Shown here: positions 8,572-18,570 of the stretch, piece by piece
Layout of the letters: each line of letters begins with the position of its first letter
Position numbering within the stretch: position 1 is the stretch's first letter
Assembly: GCF_002213415.1 (NCBI RefSeq)
Contig: NZ_NJGU01000001.1
Location: 558,001 to 622,000, forward strand
DNA length: 64,000 nucleotides
Source of the DNA: Herbaspirillum robiniae
GTDB taxonomy: Bacteria > Pseudomonadota > Gammaproteobacteria > Burkholderiales > Burkholderiaceae_D
Direction of reading: 5' to 3'
Notes under the pieces: generated by a model
Told to the model about the DNA's origin: nothing
Databases searched by the model: none
The model's input: the letters and a program-made list of their open reading frames with translations, nothing else
Position numbers and translations under genes: made by a program

Positions 8572-9414
8572 TCACACTCCGAGACTTGCACCGTCGGTTG
8601 CCATTCCGTAAGTGCTGCGAGCCGCTTCCGGCTCTACAAAACGCTTGGCCAGGCGATGGAAAGCGATCGTTGCGCCCGCGAACGGGAACACGTCCATCAC
8701 CGCCCTGCCTTGCCCGCACGCCCGCCGGATGTGGTCATCGGCGGGGATCGATCCGAGGAATTTCAACTGCGCCGCCAGATAACGGCTGGCGGCCTGCGCC
8801 ATGTTGGCATAAACGGTCTGCGCCTCGGCCTCGGTCGCATCGTTGACGATGAGGCTGAACGGGCGCCGGCCGATACGGTCGCTCAAGCTCTTCAGCAACA
8901 CGTAGGCCGCCTTGATGGACGATGCCGTGGTGGAAACCTGGATCACGATTTCCCCCATTTCCATGGTCGGAACCGGCAACGACATGTCGTCGGCCATTAC
9001 ACCGTTGACCAGCGTGATTTCGGCTTGTTCAATCAAGCTGTCGAAGATCTCGGCCAGCCGCCCCGCCAGGGGATTGTTCGAGGCGGGCACGGCGCGACGG
9101 GCGATGCGCGCCATCGAGAAGCCTTCCGGCAACAGGCGCATCGCCTCATGCATGGGGCGTTCCTTGCGCGCAACTTCCTGCAGCGTGGCCACGTCGTGGC
9201 GCAGGCCGATGCGGGTCAAGAGCCCCGACGAAGCGACGCCGCCGTCGACCACCAGCACGTTATGGTTGGCCTGGGACAAGGACGCCGCCAGATTGATCAG
9301 CATCGCACTCTTGTCCTCCTCGCCCAATACGGAGAAGAAGGTGAACAGCCGCGGCACCGGACGCTCCAGCATCCGGCGCAAGCCTGCTGCCTGGTCGATG
9401 TCGTAACTAGCCAA
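8572..9414 (-). CDS. flhG: Flagellum number regulator FlhG/FleN-like (MinD-type), degenerate P-loop
   Basis: FlhG (FleN) is a MinD-like protein that works with FlhF to set flagellar number and position. It has 280 residues. The N-terminal helix YDIDQAAGLRRML resembles the FlhF-activating DQAxxLR motif. The expected deviant Walker A lysine loop (KGGVGKT) is replaced at about residues 28-38 by SVLGEEDKSAM, and the usual D-x-D after VLVVD reads DGG. Fold landmarks such as INLAASLSQANHNVLVVDGG still look MinD-like. It overlaps flhF by 8 bases and precedes fliA by 5. Position makes the name safe; ATP use is doubtful. Confidence 0.88.
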   Translation of the reverse strand: MASYDIDQAAGLRRMLERPVPRLFTFFSVLGEEDKSAMLINLAASLSQANHNVLVVDGGVASSGLLTRIGLRHDVATLQEVARKERPMHEAMRLLPEGFSMARIARRAVPASNNPLAGRLAEIFDSLIEQAEITLVNGVMADDMSLPVPTMEMGEIVIQVSTTASSIKAAYVLLKSLSDRIGRRPFSLIVNDATEAEAQTVYANMAQAASRYLAAQLKFLGSIPADDHIRRACGQGRAVMDVFPFAGATIAFHRLAKRFVEPEAARSTYGMATDGASLGV

Positions 9415-10882
9415 AACTCACCTCGCGCAAGCCTTTGTCGTTCATGGACAGCGCCGTGGGACCGACGACGCCGGGCAACTCGCCGTCCTGGAATTCGAAC
9501 GGGGCGGTTTCGCGCTTTTGCTTGAAGGCGCGGTCGGCCAGGTAGAGCTTGTTGGCCACGTGCAGGTCTTCCGGCACGCGCTGGCCGTTGGCCACGTAGT
9601 GCAGGTTGAGCTTGTGGCGGATCACCACGTCCAGCACGTTGCCGATGGTGGCGGCTTCGTCGAGCTTGGTGACGATGCAGCCGGCCAGGCCCGAACTGGA
9701 GTAGGCGTGCACGACTTCGTTCAGGGTGCCGCCGGTGGCCGTCGCGTTCAGGCACAGCAGGCGCTTGATGTCGACGCCGGCGCCCGCCAGCATCGTGTCC
9801 TGCTCGGCGACCATCTGGTCGCGCTGGCCCACGCCGGCGGTATCGATCAGCACCGTGTGCTTGCCCTTGAGCTCTTCAAGCGCGATGCGCAGGTCGGTCT
9901 CGTCCTTCACCGAGTGCACCATCACGCCCAGGATCTTGCCGTAGATGCGCAGCTGTTCGTAGCCGCCGATACGGTAACCGTCAGTGGTGATCAACGCCAG
10001 CTTGCCGGAGCCGTGGCGCATCACGCAGCGCGCCGCCAGCTTGGCGGTGGTGGTGGTCTTGCCCACGCCGGTGGGTCCGACCAGGGCGAAAACGCCGCCG
10101 TTTTCCAGCAGCTCGTTTTCATTGCCCAGGGTGCTCAGGTTGCGCGCCAGGACCGACTTGACCCAGAACATGATGTCCTGGTTCTTCGAATTGGTGGGCA
10201 GGTTCTCGGTGATCAGGCGCGACAGGCTGGCCGAGAAGCCGGCCGCCAGCATTTCCTTCATGACCTGGCCCTTGAGCGGCTCGCGCTTTTGCGTGCCGCC
10301 CCACGAAATTTCCGCCAGCTGGGTTTCCAGCACGCCGCGCATGGAGCGGATTTCGGTCATCACTTCCGACAGGATTTCGTCGTAATCCTTGCCGTCGAAT
10401 TCCGGCAGCGCCGAACGCGGACGCTGGTCCTGCTCGCCCTGGGCGTCATGCTGTTGCGCTTCACGGTGCTGGCTCGCGTTGCCGCCGCGGCTGCGCCAGA
10501 CGCGCGCGTCCGCGGCCGGCTCCGCCTCACGGGTGGGAATGCGGCCCAGCGGCTGCTGGTCCAGCAAGGGCGACTCCTCCTGGCGCGCCGCGCGGGACGG
10601 CTGCTGCGCGATGGGAGAAGACAGCAGCGCCGGACGCTTGGGCTGCTGCGCCGGCGGCAAGCCCGACTGCTGCTGCAGCGACGCCGCCTGCGGGCCGCCT
10701 GCGGCCTGGCGGGTGCCGTTCGGACCGACCAGCGAGGTCATGTCCTCGTTGGCCATGGCGAGGATCTCCACGCCATCGGGAATGTTGCGATTGGAGAGAA
10801 TGACGGCGTCCGGACCCAAAGCCTCGCGCACCTGGCGCCACGCCTCGCGAGACGAATTGGCGATAAATTTCTTGACGTTCAT
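9407..10882 (-). CDS. flhF: Flagellar biosynthesis SRP-like GTPase FlhF
   Basis: FlhF is an SRP-type GTPase that places the flagellum at the pole. It has 491 residues. The N-terminal domain begins MNVKKFIANSSREAWRQVRE and includes ALGPDAVILSNRNIPDGVEI. A long Gln/Arg/Ala-rich, probably disordered linker spans about 60-170. The NG domain follows: P-loop LVGPTGVGKTTTTAKLAAR (about 265-285), then TTDGYRIGGYEQLRIYGKIL, DTAGVGQRDQM and TKLDEAATIGNVLDVV. GGAGGG precedes the ATG. It overlaps flhA by 4 bases (ATGA) and flhG by 8. Confidence 0.96.
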   Translation of the reverse strand: MNVKKFIANSSREAWRQVREALGPDAVILSNRNIPDGVEILAMANEDMTSLVGPNGTRQAAGGPQAASLQQQSGLPPAQQPKRPALLSSPIAQQPSRAARQEESPLLDQQPLGRIPTREAEPAADARVWRSRGGNASQHREAQQHDAQGEQDQRPRSALPEFDGKDYDEILSEVMTEIRSMRGVLETQLAEISWGGTQKREPLKGQVMKEMLAAGFSASLSRLITENLPTNSKNQDIMFWVKSVLARNLSTLGNENELLENGGVFALVGPTGVGKTTTTAKLAARCVMRHGSGKLALITTDGYRIGGYEQLRIYGKILGVMVHSVKDETDLRIALEELKGKHTVLIDTAGVGQRDQMVAEQDTMLAGAGVDIKRLLCLNATATGGTLNEVVHAYSSSGLAGCIVTKLDEAATIGNVLDVVIRHKLNLHYVANGQRVPEDLHVANKLYLADRAFKQKRETAPFEFQDGELPGVVGPTALSMNDKGLREVSFG

Positions 10883-12993
10883 GCTTGCCCTCCAACTAGG
10901 CTGGTAACTTTAATCGTTTTCGACTCTGGAACTTCGGCGTGCGACAGCACGCGCAACTGCGGCAGCGCACGCCGCAAGAAGCGCGCCAGCAAGGTACGCA
11001 GCGGCGCCGACACCAGCAGCACCGCGGGCAATCCCATCTGTTCCTGGCGCTGCGCCGCAATCTCGGTCTGCATGACCAGCGAATCGGCCAGGCCCGGCTC
11101 GATGCCGCCGCTGTCGCCGCCGGCCTGCAGCGCCTGCAGCAGCAGACGTTCGAGCTTGGAGTCCAGCGCCATGACCGGCAACTCGTTCTCCCCCGGGAAG
11201 ATCTGCTGCACGATCGCGCGGCCCAAGGCCATGCGCACGATCGCGGTAAGCTCGCTGGGCTCCTGGATGCGCGCCGCATTCTCCGCCACTGCTTCGATGA
11301 TAGTGCGCATGTCGCGGATGTGCACGCCTTCCATGAGCAGGTTCTGCAATACTTTTTGCAAGGTGCCCAGCGGCAGCATCTTCGGCACCAGGTCTTCGAC
11401 CAGCTTGGGCGCGTCCTTGGCCACATGGTCCAGCAGGCTCTGCACTTCCTGGCGCCCCAGCAGCTCGGCCGCGTGGGTGGTGATCAGGTGGTTCAGGTGC
11501 GTGGCGACCACGGTGCCGGCATCCACCACGGTATAGCCCATGGTCGAGGCCTGCTCGCGCAGGCTGTTGTCGATCCAGACCGCCGGCAGGCCGAAGGCCG
11601 GGTCGGTGGTCATCATGCCCGGCAGCGGGCCGGTGACCATGCCCGGGTTGATCGCCAGGTACTGGCCGGCGTGCGCTTCGCCCTTGCCCACTTCCACGCC
11701 CTTGAGCGTAATGCGGTAGGCCGAAGGTTTCAATTCCAGGTTGTCGCGAATGTGGATTGGCGGCGACAGGAAGCCGACTTCCTGCGCGAATTTCTTGCGA
11801 ATGCCCTTGATGCGCTTGAGCAACTCGCCGCCTTGCGCCTTGTCGACCAGCGGAATCAGGCGGTAGCCCACTTCCAGGCCTAGCGTGTCGACCGGCATGA
11901 CGTCCTGCCAGGTGGCTTCTTCCGCTTCCTGCGCGGGCGCGACAGTGCCGCCGCCTATTCCACCCGCCGCTTCCGGCTGCGCCGCCTCGGTCTTGGCCTG
12001 CTCCTTGCGCTTGCTGATGGCATAGGCGCCGCCGCCCATGGCGGCCGCCAGCAGGATGAAGGCGATGTGCGGCATGCCCGGGATCAGGCCCATGCCGCCG
12101 ATGATGACGGCGGTGATATACAGCACCTCCGGCTTGGCGAACAGCTGGTTGATCAGCTGGCCGCCCACGTCCTGGTCGTTGGCCACGCGCGAGACCACCA
12201 CACCGGCCGCGGTCGAGATGATCAGCGAGGGAATCTGCGCCACCAGGCCGTCACCGATGGCCAGCAGCGTGTAGTTCTTCAGCGCGGCATCGAAAGCCAG
12301 GTCGTGCTGCACCATGCCGACCACCAGGCCGCCGACGATGTTGACGACGGTGACGATGATGCCGGCCACGGCGTCGCCGCGCACGTACTTGGAGGCACCG
12401 TCCATGGCGCCGTAGAACTCTGACTCCTGCGCCACTTCCTTGCGGCGGGCGCGGGCTTCCGGCTCGCCGATCAGGCCGGCATTGAGGTCGGCGTCGATCG
12501 CCATCTGCTTGCCGGGCATCGCGTCCAGGGTGAAACGCGCGCCCACTTCGGCGATACGGCCGGCGCCCTTGGTCACCACCATGAAGTTGATGATGGTCAG
12601 GATGATGAACACCACGATACCGACGGTGTAGTTGCCGCCGATCAGGAAGTGGCCGAAGGCCTCGATCACCTTGCCGGCGGCGTCCGGGCCGGTGTGGCCC
12701 TCGGTCAGCACGACGCGGGTGGACGCCACGTTGAGCGACAGGCGCAGCATGGTCGACACCAGCAGCACCGCCGGGAAGGCGATGAAGTCGAGCGGCTTGA
12801 CGGTGTAGAGGGCCGTCATCAGGACGATGACCGAGAGCGAGATGTTGAAGCTGAACAGCAGGTCCAGCATGAAGGCCGGCAGCGGCAGCACCATCATCGC
12901 CAGCATCATGACGATCAGGACCGGCGCCGCCAGTGCCCGGGTGCTCTTCACCGGCACCCAGGCCGGCAGTTTCATGGTATTGAGTTTTGCCAT
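10879..12993 (-). CDS. flhA: Flagellar type III export protein FlhA
   Basis: FlhA is the largest integral-membrane part of the flagellar export gate. It has 704 residues, the standard length. There are eight hydrophobic segments in the first about 330 residues. The FHIPEP-family region is visible as KGAGRIAEVGARFTLDAMPG KQMAIDADLNAG (split). The cytoplasmic C-terminal domain that docks chaperone-substrate complexes contains VEVGKGEAHAGQYLAINPGM and the late LHIRDMRTI-like segment. The start is 2 bases after the flhB stop, consistent with coupling. Confidence 0.97.
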   Translation of the reverse strand: MAKLNTMKLPAWVPVKSTRALAAPVLIVMMLAMMVLPLPAFMLDLLFSFNISLSVIVLMTALYTVKPLDFIAFPAVLLVSTMLRLSLNVASTRVVLTEGHTGPDAAGKVIEAFGHFLIGGNYTVGIVVFIILTIINFMVVTKGAGRIAEVGARFTLDAMPGKQMAIDADLNAGLIGEPEARARRKEVAQESEFYGAMDGASKYVRGDAVAGIIVTVVNIVGGLVVGMVQHDLAFDAALKNYTLLAIGDGLVAQIPSLIISTAAGVVVSRVANDQDVGGQLINQLFAKPEVLYITAVIIGGMGLIPGMPHIAFILLAAAMGGGAYAISKRKEQAKTEAAQPEAAGGIGGGTVAPAQEAEEATWQDVMPVDTLGLEVGYRLIPLVDKAQGGELLKRIKGIRKKFAQEVGFLSPPIHIRDNLELKPSAYRITLKGVEVGKGEAHAGQYLAINPGMVTGPLPGMMTTDPAFGLPAVWIDNSLREQASTMGYTVVDAGTVVATHLNHLITTHAAELLGRQEVQSLLDHVAKDAPKLVEDLVPKMLPLGTLQKVLQNLLMEGVHIRDMRTIIEAVAENAARIQEPSELTAIVRMALGRAIVQQIFPGENELPVMALDSKLERLLLQALQAGGDSGGIEPGLADSLVMQTEIAAQRQEQMGLPAVLLVSAPLRTLLARFLRRALPQLRVLSHAEVPESKTIKVTSLVGGQA

Positions 12994-12995
12994 AG

Positions 12996-14171
12996 TTACT
13001 GCATCGTTCTACGCTGCGGTCCGCGCGGCTTCTTGGTCGCGGTGACCGGGTCCAGTTCCTTGGGCACATTCAGCTCGGTCGGCTCGACCGGGCGATTGCC
13101 GCCAAATTGTCCGTAAGTACGCAGCTGGAAGACATACGCCAGCACTTCCGCCACCGCCGTGTAGAGCGCCTCGGGAATCTCGTCCCCGATTTCGGTGTGG
13201 GTGTGCAGCGCGCGCGCCAGCGGCGGCGCTTCCAGCAACGGCACCTTGTTCTCGCGCGCCACTTCGCGGATCTTGGCCGCGATGTCGTCGAAGCCCTTGG
13301 CCACGACCTTGGGCGCGCCCATCTTGCCTTCCGTGTATTTCAACGCCACCGCGTAGTGGGTCGGGTTGGTCACCACCACGTCGGCGGTCGGCACTTCCGC
13401 CATCATGCGACGGCGCGCCATGGCGCGCTGCATCGCCCGGATCTTGCCCTTGATGTGCGGGTCGCCTTCGGATTCCTTGTGTTCCTGCTTGACCTCTTCG
13501 CGCGTCATGCGCAGCTTGCGGCCGTAATTCCAGATCTGGTAAGGCACGTCCATCACCGCAATCAGGATCAGCGGCGACACCATCATGATGAAGGTCACCC
13601 ACAGCAGATAGGCGGAGTGGCTGCTCGAGGTCTTGAGCGACTCCACGCCCAGCCCCATCACCGCGTCGATCTGGCTCATGATGGCCAGCCAGGCCACCGT
13701 TCCCACCAGCACCGTCTTGAGCACGGCCTTGACCAGCTCCGCCAGGGAGTTGATCGAGAACATGTTGGTGATGCCGCTGATGGGATTGAGCTTGCTGAAC
13801 TTGGGCGCCAGCGAATCGACGTTGAACAGCCAGCCGCCGAGGATCAGGGGCGAGGCCATCGCCGCCAGGGTCATCATGAATGCCAGCGGAATGATCGCCA
13901 CGGCCACTTCCATGAAATGTGCGGACAGCATGTTGAAGAGCACGACGGGATCATAGGCGGCTGCGCGTTCGAAACTCAGCACGGCCACCATGACGCGATT
14001 CAGGCTGGTCACCAGGGGGCCGCTGAAGGTCCAGACGCAGCTGCCGCCGATCAGCAACATCACACAAGTGGCCATCTCCCGCGAACGTGGGACATCACCC
14101 TGCTCACGAGCACGCGAAAGGCGTTTACTCGTGGCGGGTTCTGTCCGCTCCATGTCGCTGTCGTCGGCCAT
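12996..14171 (-). CDS. flhB: Flagellar type III export switch protein FlhB
   Basis: FlhB controls the switch from rod/hook to filament substrates. It has 391 residues from the ATG at 14171, which is preceded by AGGGGG about 9 bases upstream. It starts MADDSDMERTEPATSKRLSR, the family signature. Four transmembrane segments follow, then the autocleavage site NPTH at residues 269-272 in the context VVTNPTHYAVALKY. The C-terminal tail after about 355 is basic and variable. It heads the flhB-flhA-flhF-flhG-fliA operon. Confidence 0.97.
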   Translation of the reverse strand: MADDSDMERTEPATSKRLSRAREQGDVPRSREMATCVMLLIGGSCVWTFSGPLVTSLNRVMVAVLSFERAAAYDPVVLFNMLSAHFMEVAVAIIPLAFMMTLAAMASPLILGGWLFNVDSLAPKFSKLNPISGITNMFSINSLAELVKAVLKTVLVGTVAWLAIMSQIDAVMGLGVESLKTSSSHSAYLLWVTFIMMVSPLILIAVMDVPYQIWNYGRKLRMTREEVKQEHKESEGDPHIKGKIRAMQRAMARRRMMAEVPTADVVVTNPTHYAVALKYTEGKMGAPKVVAKGFDDIAAKIREVARENKVPLLEAPPLARALHTHTEIGDEIPEALYTAVAEVLAYVFQLRTYGQFGGNRPVEPTELNVPKELDPVTATKKPRGPQRRTMQ

Positions 14172-14521
14172 CTGCCGAATCCCCCCTGCAAAAACCTCGT
14201 TCCCGACAAATAGACGGATTTCGAGAACAATAGGCAGGATTATTGGCGAGCCAAGGCCGGAATCATCAGGGGAATAAGGGCGGAAACGTCCCCCATTTCG
14301 GACTAGGCAAAAACGCAAGCATCTGCCTGCGGCAGAACGAAGCGTATCGAAATGGAAAGACCGGCCGGAGGCGGCCGGGATACCGAAAACAGCGAAAACT
14401 GCAGGAAGTCGCCGCCGGCAAGGATTTCCGGAAGGAAATCCCTTGTTCAGCCGGCGCCAACCTCAATGACAATAAAACAACAGATCAAACGGATTACCAG
14501 GAGAACAACAAACCCCGACGA
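14172..14521. promoter_or_regulatory. 350-base leader upstream of flhB, downstream of cheZ
   Basis: No convincing gene lies here. It must hold the promoter of the leftward flhB operon and the end of the cheZ transcript. A near-perfect inverted repeat at 14419-14445 (arms CAAGGATTTCC and GGAAATCCcTTG, one extra C) is itself flanked by GCCGGC on both sides. It has no U-tract on the minus strand, so it is not a classical terminator. No FliA-type promoter was seen. Confidence 0.5.
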
Positions 14522-15184
14522 TCAGAAGCCGAGGCTCTCCAGCAGGTCATCCACCTGGCCTTGGTTGGCAATGACATCCTTGCCGGCCGGGTCAATCTGC
14601 GGGCCGTTGAGCAGGCCGGTATCTTCGCGCTTGGTGTCGCTCGGGGCGTAATCCACCAGCAGCTGGACCAGTTGCGACTCCAGATCATGCGCCAGTTGCG
14701 TGACGCGCTTGATCACCTGCCCGGTCAGATCCTGGAAATCCTGGGCCATCATGATATCGAGCAGCTGCTGCTTGGTGACGCTGCTGTCTTCGCCGGCTTG
14801 CGCCAGGAAAGCCGCGGTGCGGGCGCCCAGCGCGCGATAGTCGGATTCGGAAAAACTCGCAGCCCCCGCCGCATCCCACTGCGCCTTCAGTTCGGCGGCG
14901 CCGTCATTGATGCGCTCCTGCAGCGGGCTGGCCAGTTCGGTAGCGTTGAGCACCCGTTGCGCCGCCTGTTCGGTCATGCGCGCCACATACTCAAGGCGGT
15001 CGCGCGCGTCCGGCATGTCGCTGGCGGCGCGCTCCAGCAGGCGGTCGAAACCCAGGCCGCGCAAGCTGTCGTGCAGGTTGCGCGTCATGTGGCCGATACG
15101 GGCCAGCACCTCTTCGTTGGCAGCGGCTACCGGCTCTCCGCCCGCATGGCCACCTGATTTCACGCCGGCGTTCACGTCAGCCAC
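14522..15184 (-). CDS. cheZ: CheY-P phosphatase CheZ
   Basis: CheZ dephosphorylates CheY-P to end the motor signal. It has 220 residues. The catalytic-helix signature is [20 protein letters not shown] (about residues 142-161), where the Asp/Gln pair in QDFQDLTGQ is diagnostic. The C-terminus DDLLESLGF matches the CheY-binding peptide of CheZ. The start is a GTG whose reading frame overlaps the 3' end of cheY by 8 bases, so the two are translationally coupled. Confidence 0.95.
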   Translation of the reverse strand: MADVNAGVKSGGHAGGEPVAAANEEVLARIGHMTRNLHDSLRGLGFDRLLERAASDMPDARDRLEYVARMTEQAAQRVLNATELASPLQERINDGAAELKAQWDAAGAASFSESDYRALGARTAAFLAQAGEDSSVTKQQLLDIMMAQDFQDLTGQVIKRVTQLAHDLESQLVQLLVDYAPSDTKREDTGLLNGPQIDPAGKDVIANQGQVDDLLESLGF

Positions 15185-15572
15185 CTGCGGCCATCTTTTC
15201 GAAGATCTTGCCCAGCTTCTCGTCCAGCGTGGCCGCGGTGAACGGCTTGACCACGTAGCCGTTGGCGCCGGCCTGGGCCGCTGCCACGATGTTTTCCTTC
15301 TTGGCTTCGGCGGTGACCATCAGCACGGGCAGCTTGGACAGCGCGGGATCCTTGCGGATTTCCTGCAGCATGGTCAGGCCGTCCATGTTGGGCATGTTCC
15401 AGTCGGAGACGACGAAGTCGAACTGGTCGCTGCGCAGCTTCTGCAGCGCCTGCACGCCGTCTTCAGCCTCGTCCACGTTGGTGTAGCCCAATTCCTTGAG
15501 CAGGTTGCGCACGATGCGGCGCATGGTCGAAAAATCGTCGACGACTAAGAACTTGGTATTGGGACCCGACAT
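15177..15572 (-). CDS. cheY: Chemotaxis response regulator CheY
   Basis: CheY carries the chemotaxis signal from the CheA kinase to the flagellar switch. It is a stand-alone receiver domain of 131 residues. The acidic pair is Asp12-Asp13 ([13 protein letters not shown]), the phospho-acceptor is Asp57 ([13 protein letters not shown]), the conserved Thr is in VLMVTAEA, and the Lys is in [12 protein letters not shown]. cheZ overlaps its end. No cheA or cheW is present in the window, so the kinase complex is encoded elsewhere. Confidence 0.97.
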   Translation of the reverse strand: MSGPNTKFLVVDDFSTMRRIVRNLLKELGYTNVDEAEDGVQALQKLRSDQFDFVVSDWNMPNMDGLTMLQEIRKDPALSKLPVLMVTAEAKKENIVAAAQAGANGYVVKPFTAATLDEKLGKIFEKMAAGG

Positions 15573-15757
15573 GCTAAGACTCCATCTTTTTCAATTGATT
15601 TGGGTTAACGGCAAGCCCGGATGCGAACTTGAACCGCCCACCTTCTTATTTCCCGTAAGGCCGGCAAAGCCGCCCTGTACGTCCCTCTCTTCTTCGCCAC
15701 GGCATTGTAGTGCAGCAACCGCGAAAATGGCAGCAGAATCGGCGTTTGCGCCGTGTT

Positions 15758-16834
15758 TCACACCCGCAATGCGCGGCTTCCGTGTTCCGCCAGCCACGCC
15801 AGCACCCTGCCCGGCATCGCCTGCAGCGACAGCACTTCATGCGCGGCGCCGATGGCGATCGCCTCGCGCGGCATGCCAAAGACCACGCAAGAGGCCTCGT
15901 CCTGGGCGAAGTTGTAGGCGCCCGCATTCTTCATTTCAAGCATGCCCTGGGCGCCGTCCTTGCCCATGCCGGTCAGGATGACGCCGACCGCGTTCTTGCC
16001 GGCGCAGGTCGCGGCCGACTGGAACAGCACGTCCACCGAGGGGCGATGCCGGTTGACCGGCGGCCCCTGGTCCAGCTGGGTCATGTAGTTGGCGCCGCTG
16101 CGCACCAGCTTCAGGTGCGAATGGCCAGGGGCGATATAGGCGTGGCCCGGCAGCACGCGCTCGTTGCCGGCCGACTCCACCACCGAGATCTTGCACAGGT
16201 TGTTCAGGCGCTGCGCGAAGGAGCGCGTGAAGCCTTCCGGCATGTGCTGGGTGATCAGGATGCCCGGGCAATCGGAGGGCATGCGGATCAGAAATTCCTT
16301 GATCGCCTCGGTGCCGCCGGTGGAGGCGCCGATGATGATCAGTTTCTCACTGGACGTGAGCGGATTGCGGATCTGCGGCAACGCCTCGCCCGGGGCCTGG
16401 CCCTGCTCGCCCGGACGCGGCGCGCGGGCGCGCACGCGCGCCTTCGAGGCGGCGCGGATCTTGTCGGCGATCATGTCGGCGTATTCCTGCATGCCGCTCT
16501 GGATCGAGATCTTGGGCTTGGTGACGAAGTCGATGGCGCCCAGCTCCAGCGCGCGCAGCGTGATTTCAGAGCCGCGCTCGGTCAGCGACGAGACCATCAC
16601 CACCGGCATGGGCCGCAGGCGCATCAGCTTTTCCAGGAAATCGAGGCCGTCCATGCGCGGCATTTCCACGTCCAGCGTGAGCACGTCGGGATTGGTCTGC
16701 TTGATCATCTCGCGCGCGATGATCGGATCGGGGGCCACGCCCACCACTTCCATGTCGGGCTGGCTGCCGATGATTTCGCGCATCACGCTGCGGATCAGCG
16801 CGGAGTCGTCAACGATGAGTACTTTTATTTTCAT
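15758..16834 (-). CDS. cheB: Chemoreceptor glutamate methylesterase CheB
   Basis: CheB removes methyl groups from chemoreceptors and deamidates glutamines, giving adaptation. From the ATG at 16834 the protein is 358 residues. The N-terminal receiver has Asp9/Asp10 ([13 protein letters not shown]) and phospho-Asp55 ([12 protein letters not shown]). The C-terminal esterase has the catalytic Ser in [15 protein letters not shown], His in [19 protein letters not shown] and Asp in [19 protein letters not shown] lies upstream. Alternative starts are ATG 16840 and GTG 16861; the conserved sequence begins at MKIKVLIV. It follows cheD in the cheRDB order. Confidence 0.96.
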   Translation of the reverse strand: MKIKVLIVDDSALIRSVMREIIGSQPDMEVVGVAPDPIIAREMIKQTNPDVLTLDVEMPRMDGLDFLEKLMRLRPMPVVMVSSLTERGSEITLRALELGAIDFVTKPKISIQSGMQEYADMIADKIRAASKARVRARAPRPGEQGQAPGEALPQIRNPLTSSEKLIIIGASTGGTEAIKEFLIRMPSDCPGILITQHMPEGFTRSFAQRLNNLCKISVVESAGNERVLPGHAYIAPGHSHLKLVRSGANYMTQLDQGPPVNRHRPSVDVLFQSAATCAGKNAVGVILTGMGKDGAQGMLEMKNAGAYNFAQDEASCVVFGMPREAIAIGAAHEVLSLQAMPGRVLAWLAEHGSRALRV

Positions 16835-16906
16835 AACCATGCTTTCCGTATTGCCTGCCACGCCGGCCAGGGCTGCGCAGTGCGCCGCCCGACCGGTTGC
16901 CCGTTC

Positions 16907-17512
16907 TCAGAACAGGTCGACCTCGCCGCCCACCGGTTTGGTGACCAGCTTGCTTGCGTACGCCTTTTCCCGGTCCGCCAGCGTGTTGTTGTGCAGTTGC
17001 TTTAGTTTTTTGACCAGCACCTTGCCGGTACGAGGGAAGAAATAAACCTTGCGCGGCCAGACGTCATTGAGATCCTCCGCCACCACGCGAATGCTTTCGG
17101 CCTTGAGGTAGCGACGCACGAACTCGGCATTGCGCTCGCCGACGTTGATCGCCGAAAAGCCGCGCAGCACGTTGCCGCCCCCAAACACCTTGGCCTCGAG
17201 ATTGTCGCGACGCGCTCCGGCCTTGAGCACGTCGTTGATCAGGATTTCCATGGCATAGGTGCCGTAGCGCGCCGACGCCGAAACCGGGCTGCCCTCATCG
17301 CCGCCGCCGTCGGGCAGCATGAAGTGGTTCATGCCGCCGATGCCAGAGACGCGGTCGCGGATACAGGCCGAGACGCAGGAACCGAGCACGGTGACGATCA
17401 TCATGTCCTTGTGCGTGAAAAAATATTCCCCAGGCAGGATCTTGGCCGCGTCGCAATCGAAGGTGCGATCGTAATAGAGGTTGGACGCGAACTGGTCCGG
17501 GGCTTGACTCAT
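16907..17512 (-). CDS. cheD: Chemoreceptor glutamine deamidase CheD
   Basis: CheD deamidates receptor glutamines and in some bacteria helps CheC. It has 201 residues. The Cys-His catalytic pair is visible: Cys46 in [14 protein letters not shown] and His63 in [14 protein letters not shown]. The later block [20 protein letters not shown] is family-typical. The start overlaps the cheR stop as ATGA. The tail beyond about residue 160 (rich in Lys, ending VGGEVDLF) is longer than in minimal CheD proteins, which is common in Proteobacteria. Confidence 0.95.
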   Translation of the reverse strand: MSQAPDQFASNLYYDRTFDCDAAKILPGEYFFTHKDMMIVTVLGSCVSACIRDRVSGIGGMNHFMLPDGGGDEGSPVSASARYGTYAMEILINDVLKAGARRDNLEAKVFGGGNVLRGFSAINVGERNAEFVRRYLKAESIRVVAEDLNDVWPRKVYFFPRTGKVLVKKLKQLHNNTLADREKAYASKLVTKPVGGEVDLF

Positions 17513-18381
17513 GTCTTGTTCCTCGCGCCACGCTGCGCTGCATTCAGTTCATAGACCGTCTTGCCCTTGAGCTTGAGCGCGTCGGACACGTACAGGAAAT
17601 TCTCCGAGTGTCCGGCGAATAACAAGGCGTTGGGTTTCATCAATGGCACAAATTTCGACAGGATCTTGCTCTGGGTCGGCTTGTCGAAGTAAATCATCAC
17701 GTTGCGGCAAAAGATCACGTCGAACTGGCCGCTCAGGGGCCAGCCGTCGGCCAGCAGGTTCAGTTGCTTGAACGTGATCAGCTTGCGCAGCTCGGGCCGC
17801 ACGCGCACGTAGCCTTCATGGCTGCCCTTGCCGCGCAGGAAGAACTTCTTCACGCGCTCGGGCGACATCTTCTCGATGCGCTCCATCGGATAAACGCCGT
17901 TGGCGCCGGTGGCCAGCACATTGGTGTCGATGTCGGTGGCGATGATCTGCACCGGCGGCGTCAGCGTGCCGTAAGCCTCGCACACCGTCATGGCAATGGT
18001 ATAGGGTTCCTCGCCGGTGGAGGCCGCGGAACACCATATGGTTGCGGGCTCTTTTAGCGTCTTGACAAAATCGGCGAGGATCGGGAAATGGTGGGCCTCA
18101 CGAAAGAACGACGTCAGGTTGGTGGTCAGCGCATTGGTGAAAGCCTCCCACTCGTCCGAATCCTGGGTGCGCTCGAGCATGTCGAGGTACTGGACGAACG
18201 AAGTGATCCCGGTGGCGCGCAAGCGGCGCGCCAGGCGGCTGTAGACCATTTCCTGCTTGCTGTCGGCCAGCGCGATACCGGCGCGCTGATAGATAAGTCC
18301 ACGGACGCGTTCGAAATCGCGGCTGGTGAAATCGAACTCCTTGCCGGATGATTCGCCCTTGCTAGGCACCGTAGGCTTCAC
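17509..18381 (-). CDS. cheR: Chemoreceptor methyltransferase CheR
   Basis: CheR methylates glutamates of chemoreceptors using S-adenosylmethionine. It has 290 residues from a GTG at 18381 with AAGGAA about 5 bases upstream. The N-terminal all-helical domain contains [20 protein letters not shown]. The SAM-binding domain contains [31 protein letters not shown] and [14 protein letters not shown]. It is followed by overlapping cheD. The first about 20 residues are Lys/Ser-rich. Confidence 0.96.
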   Translation of the reverse strand: MKPTVPSKGESSGKEFDFTSRDFERVRGLIYQRAGIALADSKQEMVYSRLARRLRATGITSFVQYLDMLERTQDSDEWEAFTNALTTNLTSFFREAHHFPILADFVKTLKEPATIWCSAASTGEEPYTIAMTVCEAYGTLTPPVQIIATDIDTNVLATGANGVYPMERIEKMSPERVKKFFLRGKGSHEGYVRVRPELRKLITFKQLNLLADGWPLSGQFDVIFCRNVMIYFDKPTQSKILSKFVPLMKPNALLFAGHSENFLYVSDALKLKGKTVYELNAAQRGARNKT

Positions 18382-18570
18382 TGTGATTCCTTCAACTGGT
18401 GCGGCTGGCCGTCGGCATGCCGCTTACTGTCTGCCCACCCTTGGCGGGCGGGTATCCCCTTGTCGAATAATCTATCAGCCGCCGGGCCGGGTCAAGCAAT
18501 CCAGCCTTGGAAATGAAACGGTTTTACCCCGCTATTGCGCCAAGTCAACCAAGCCCTGGCGTGCCATCCC

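Noticed and set aside
9518-11536. 672-codon open frame on the plus strand
   Set aside because: It is antisense to flhF and flhA; Gly/Val/Arg/Gln-rich shadow.
15600-15680. tRNA-like piece on the minus strand upstream of cheY (GGTTCAAGTTCGCATCC)
   Set aside because: It resembles a T-arm at first glance, but the stem does not pair and no acceptor or anticodon arm can be built.
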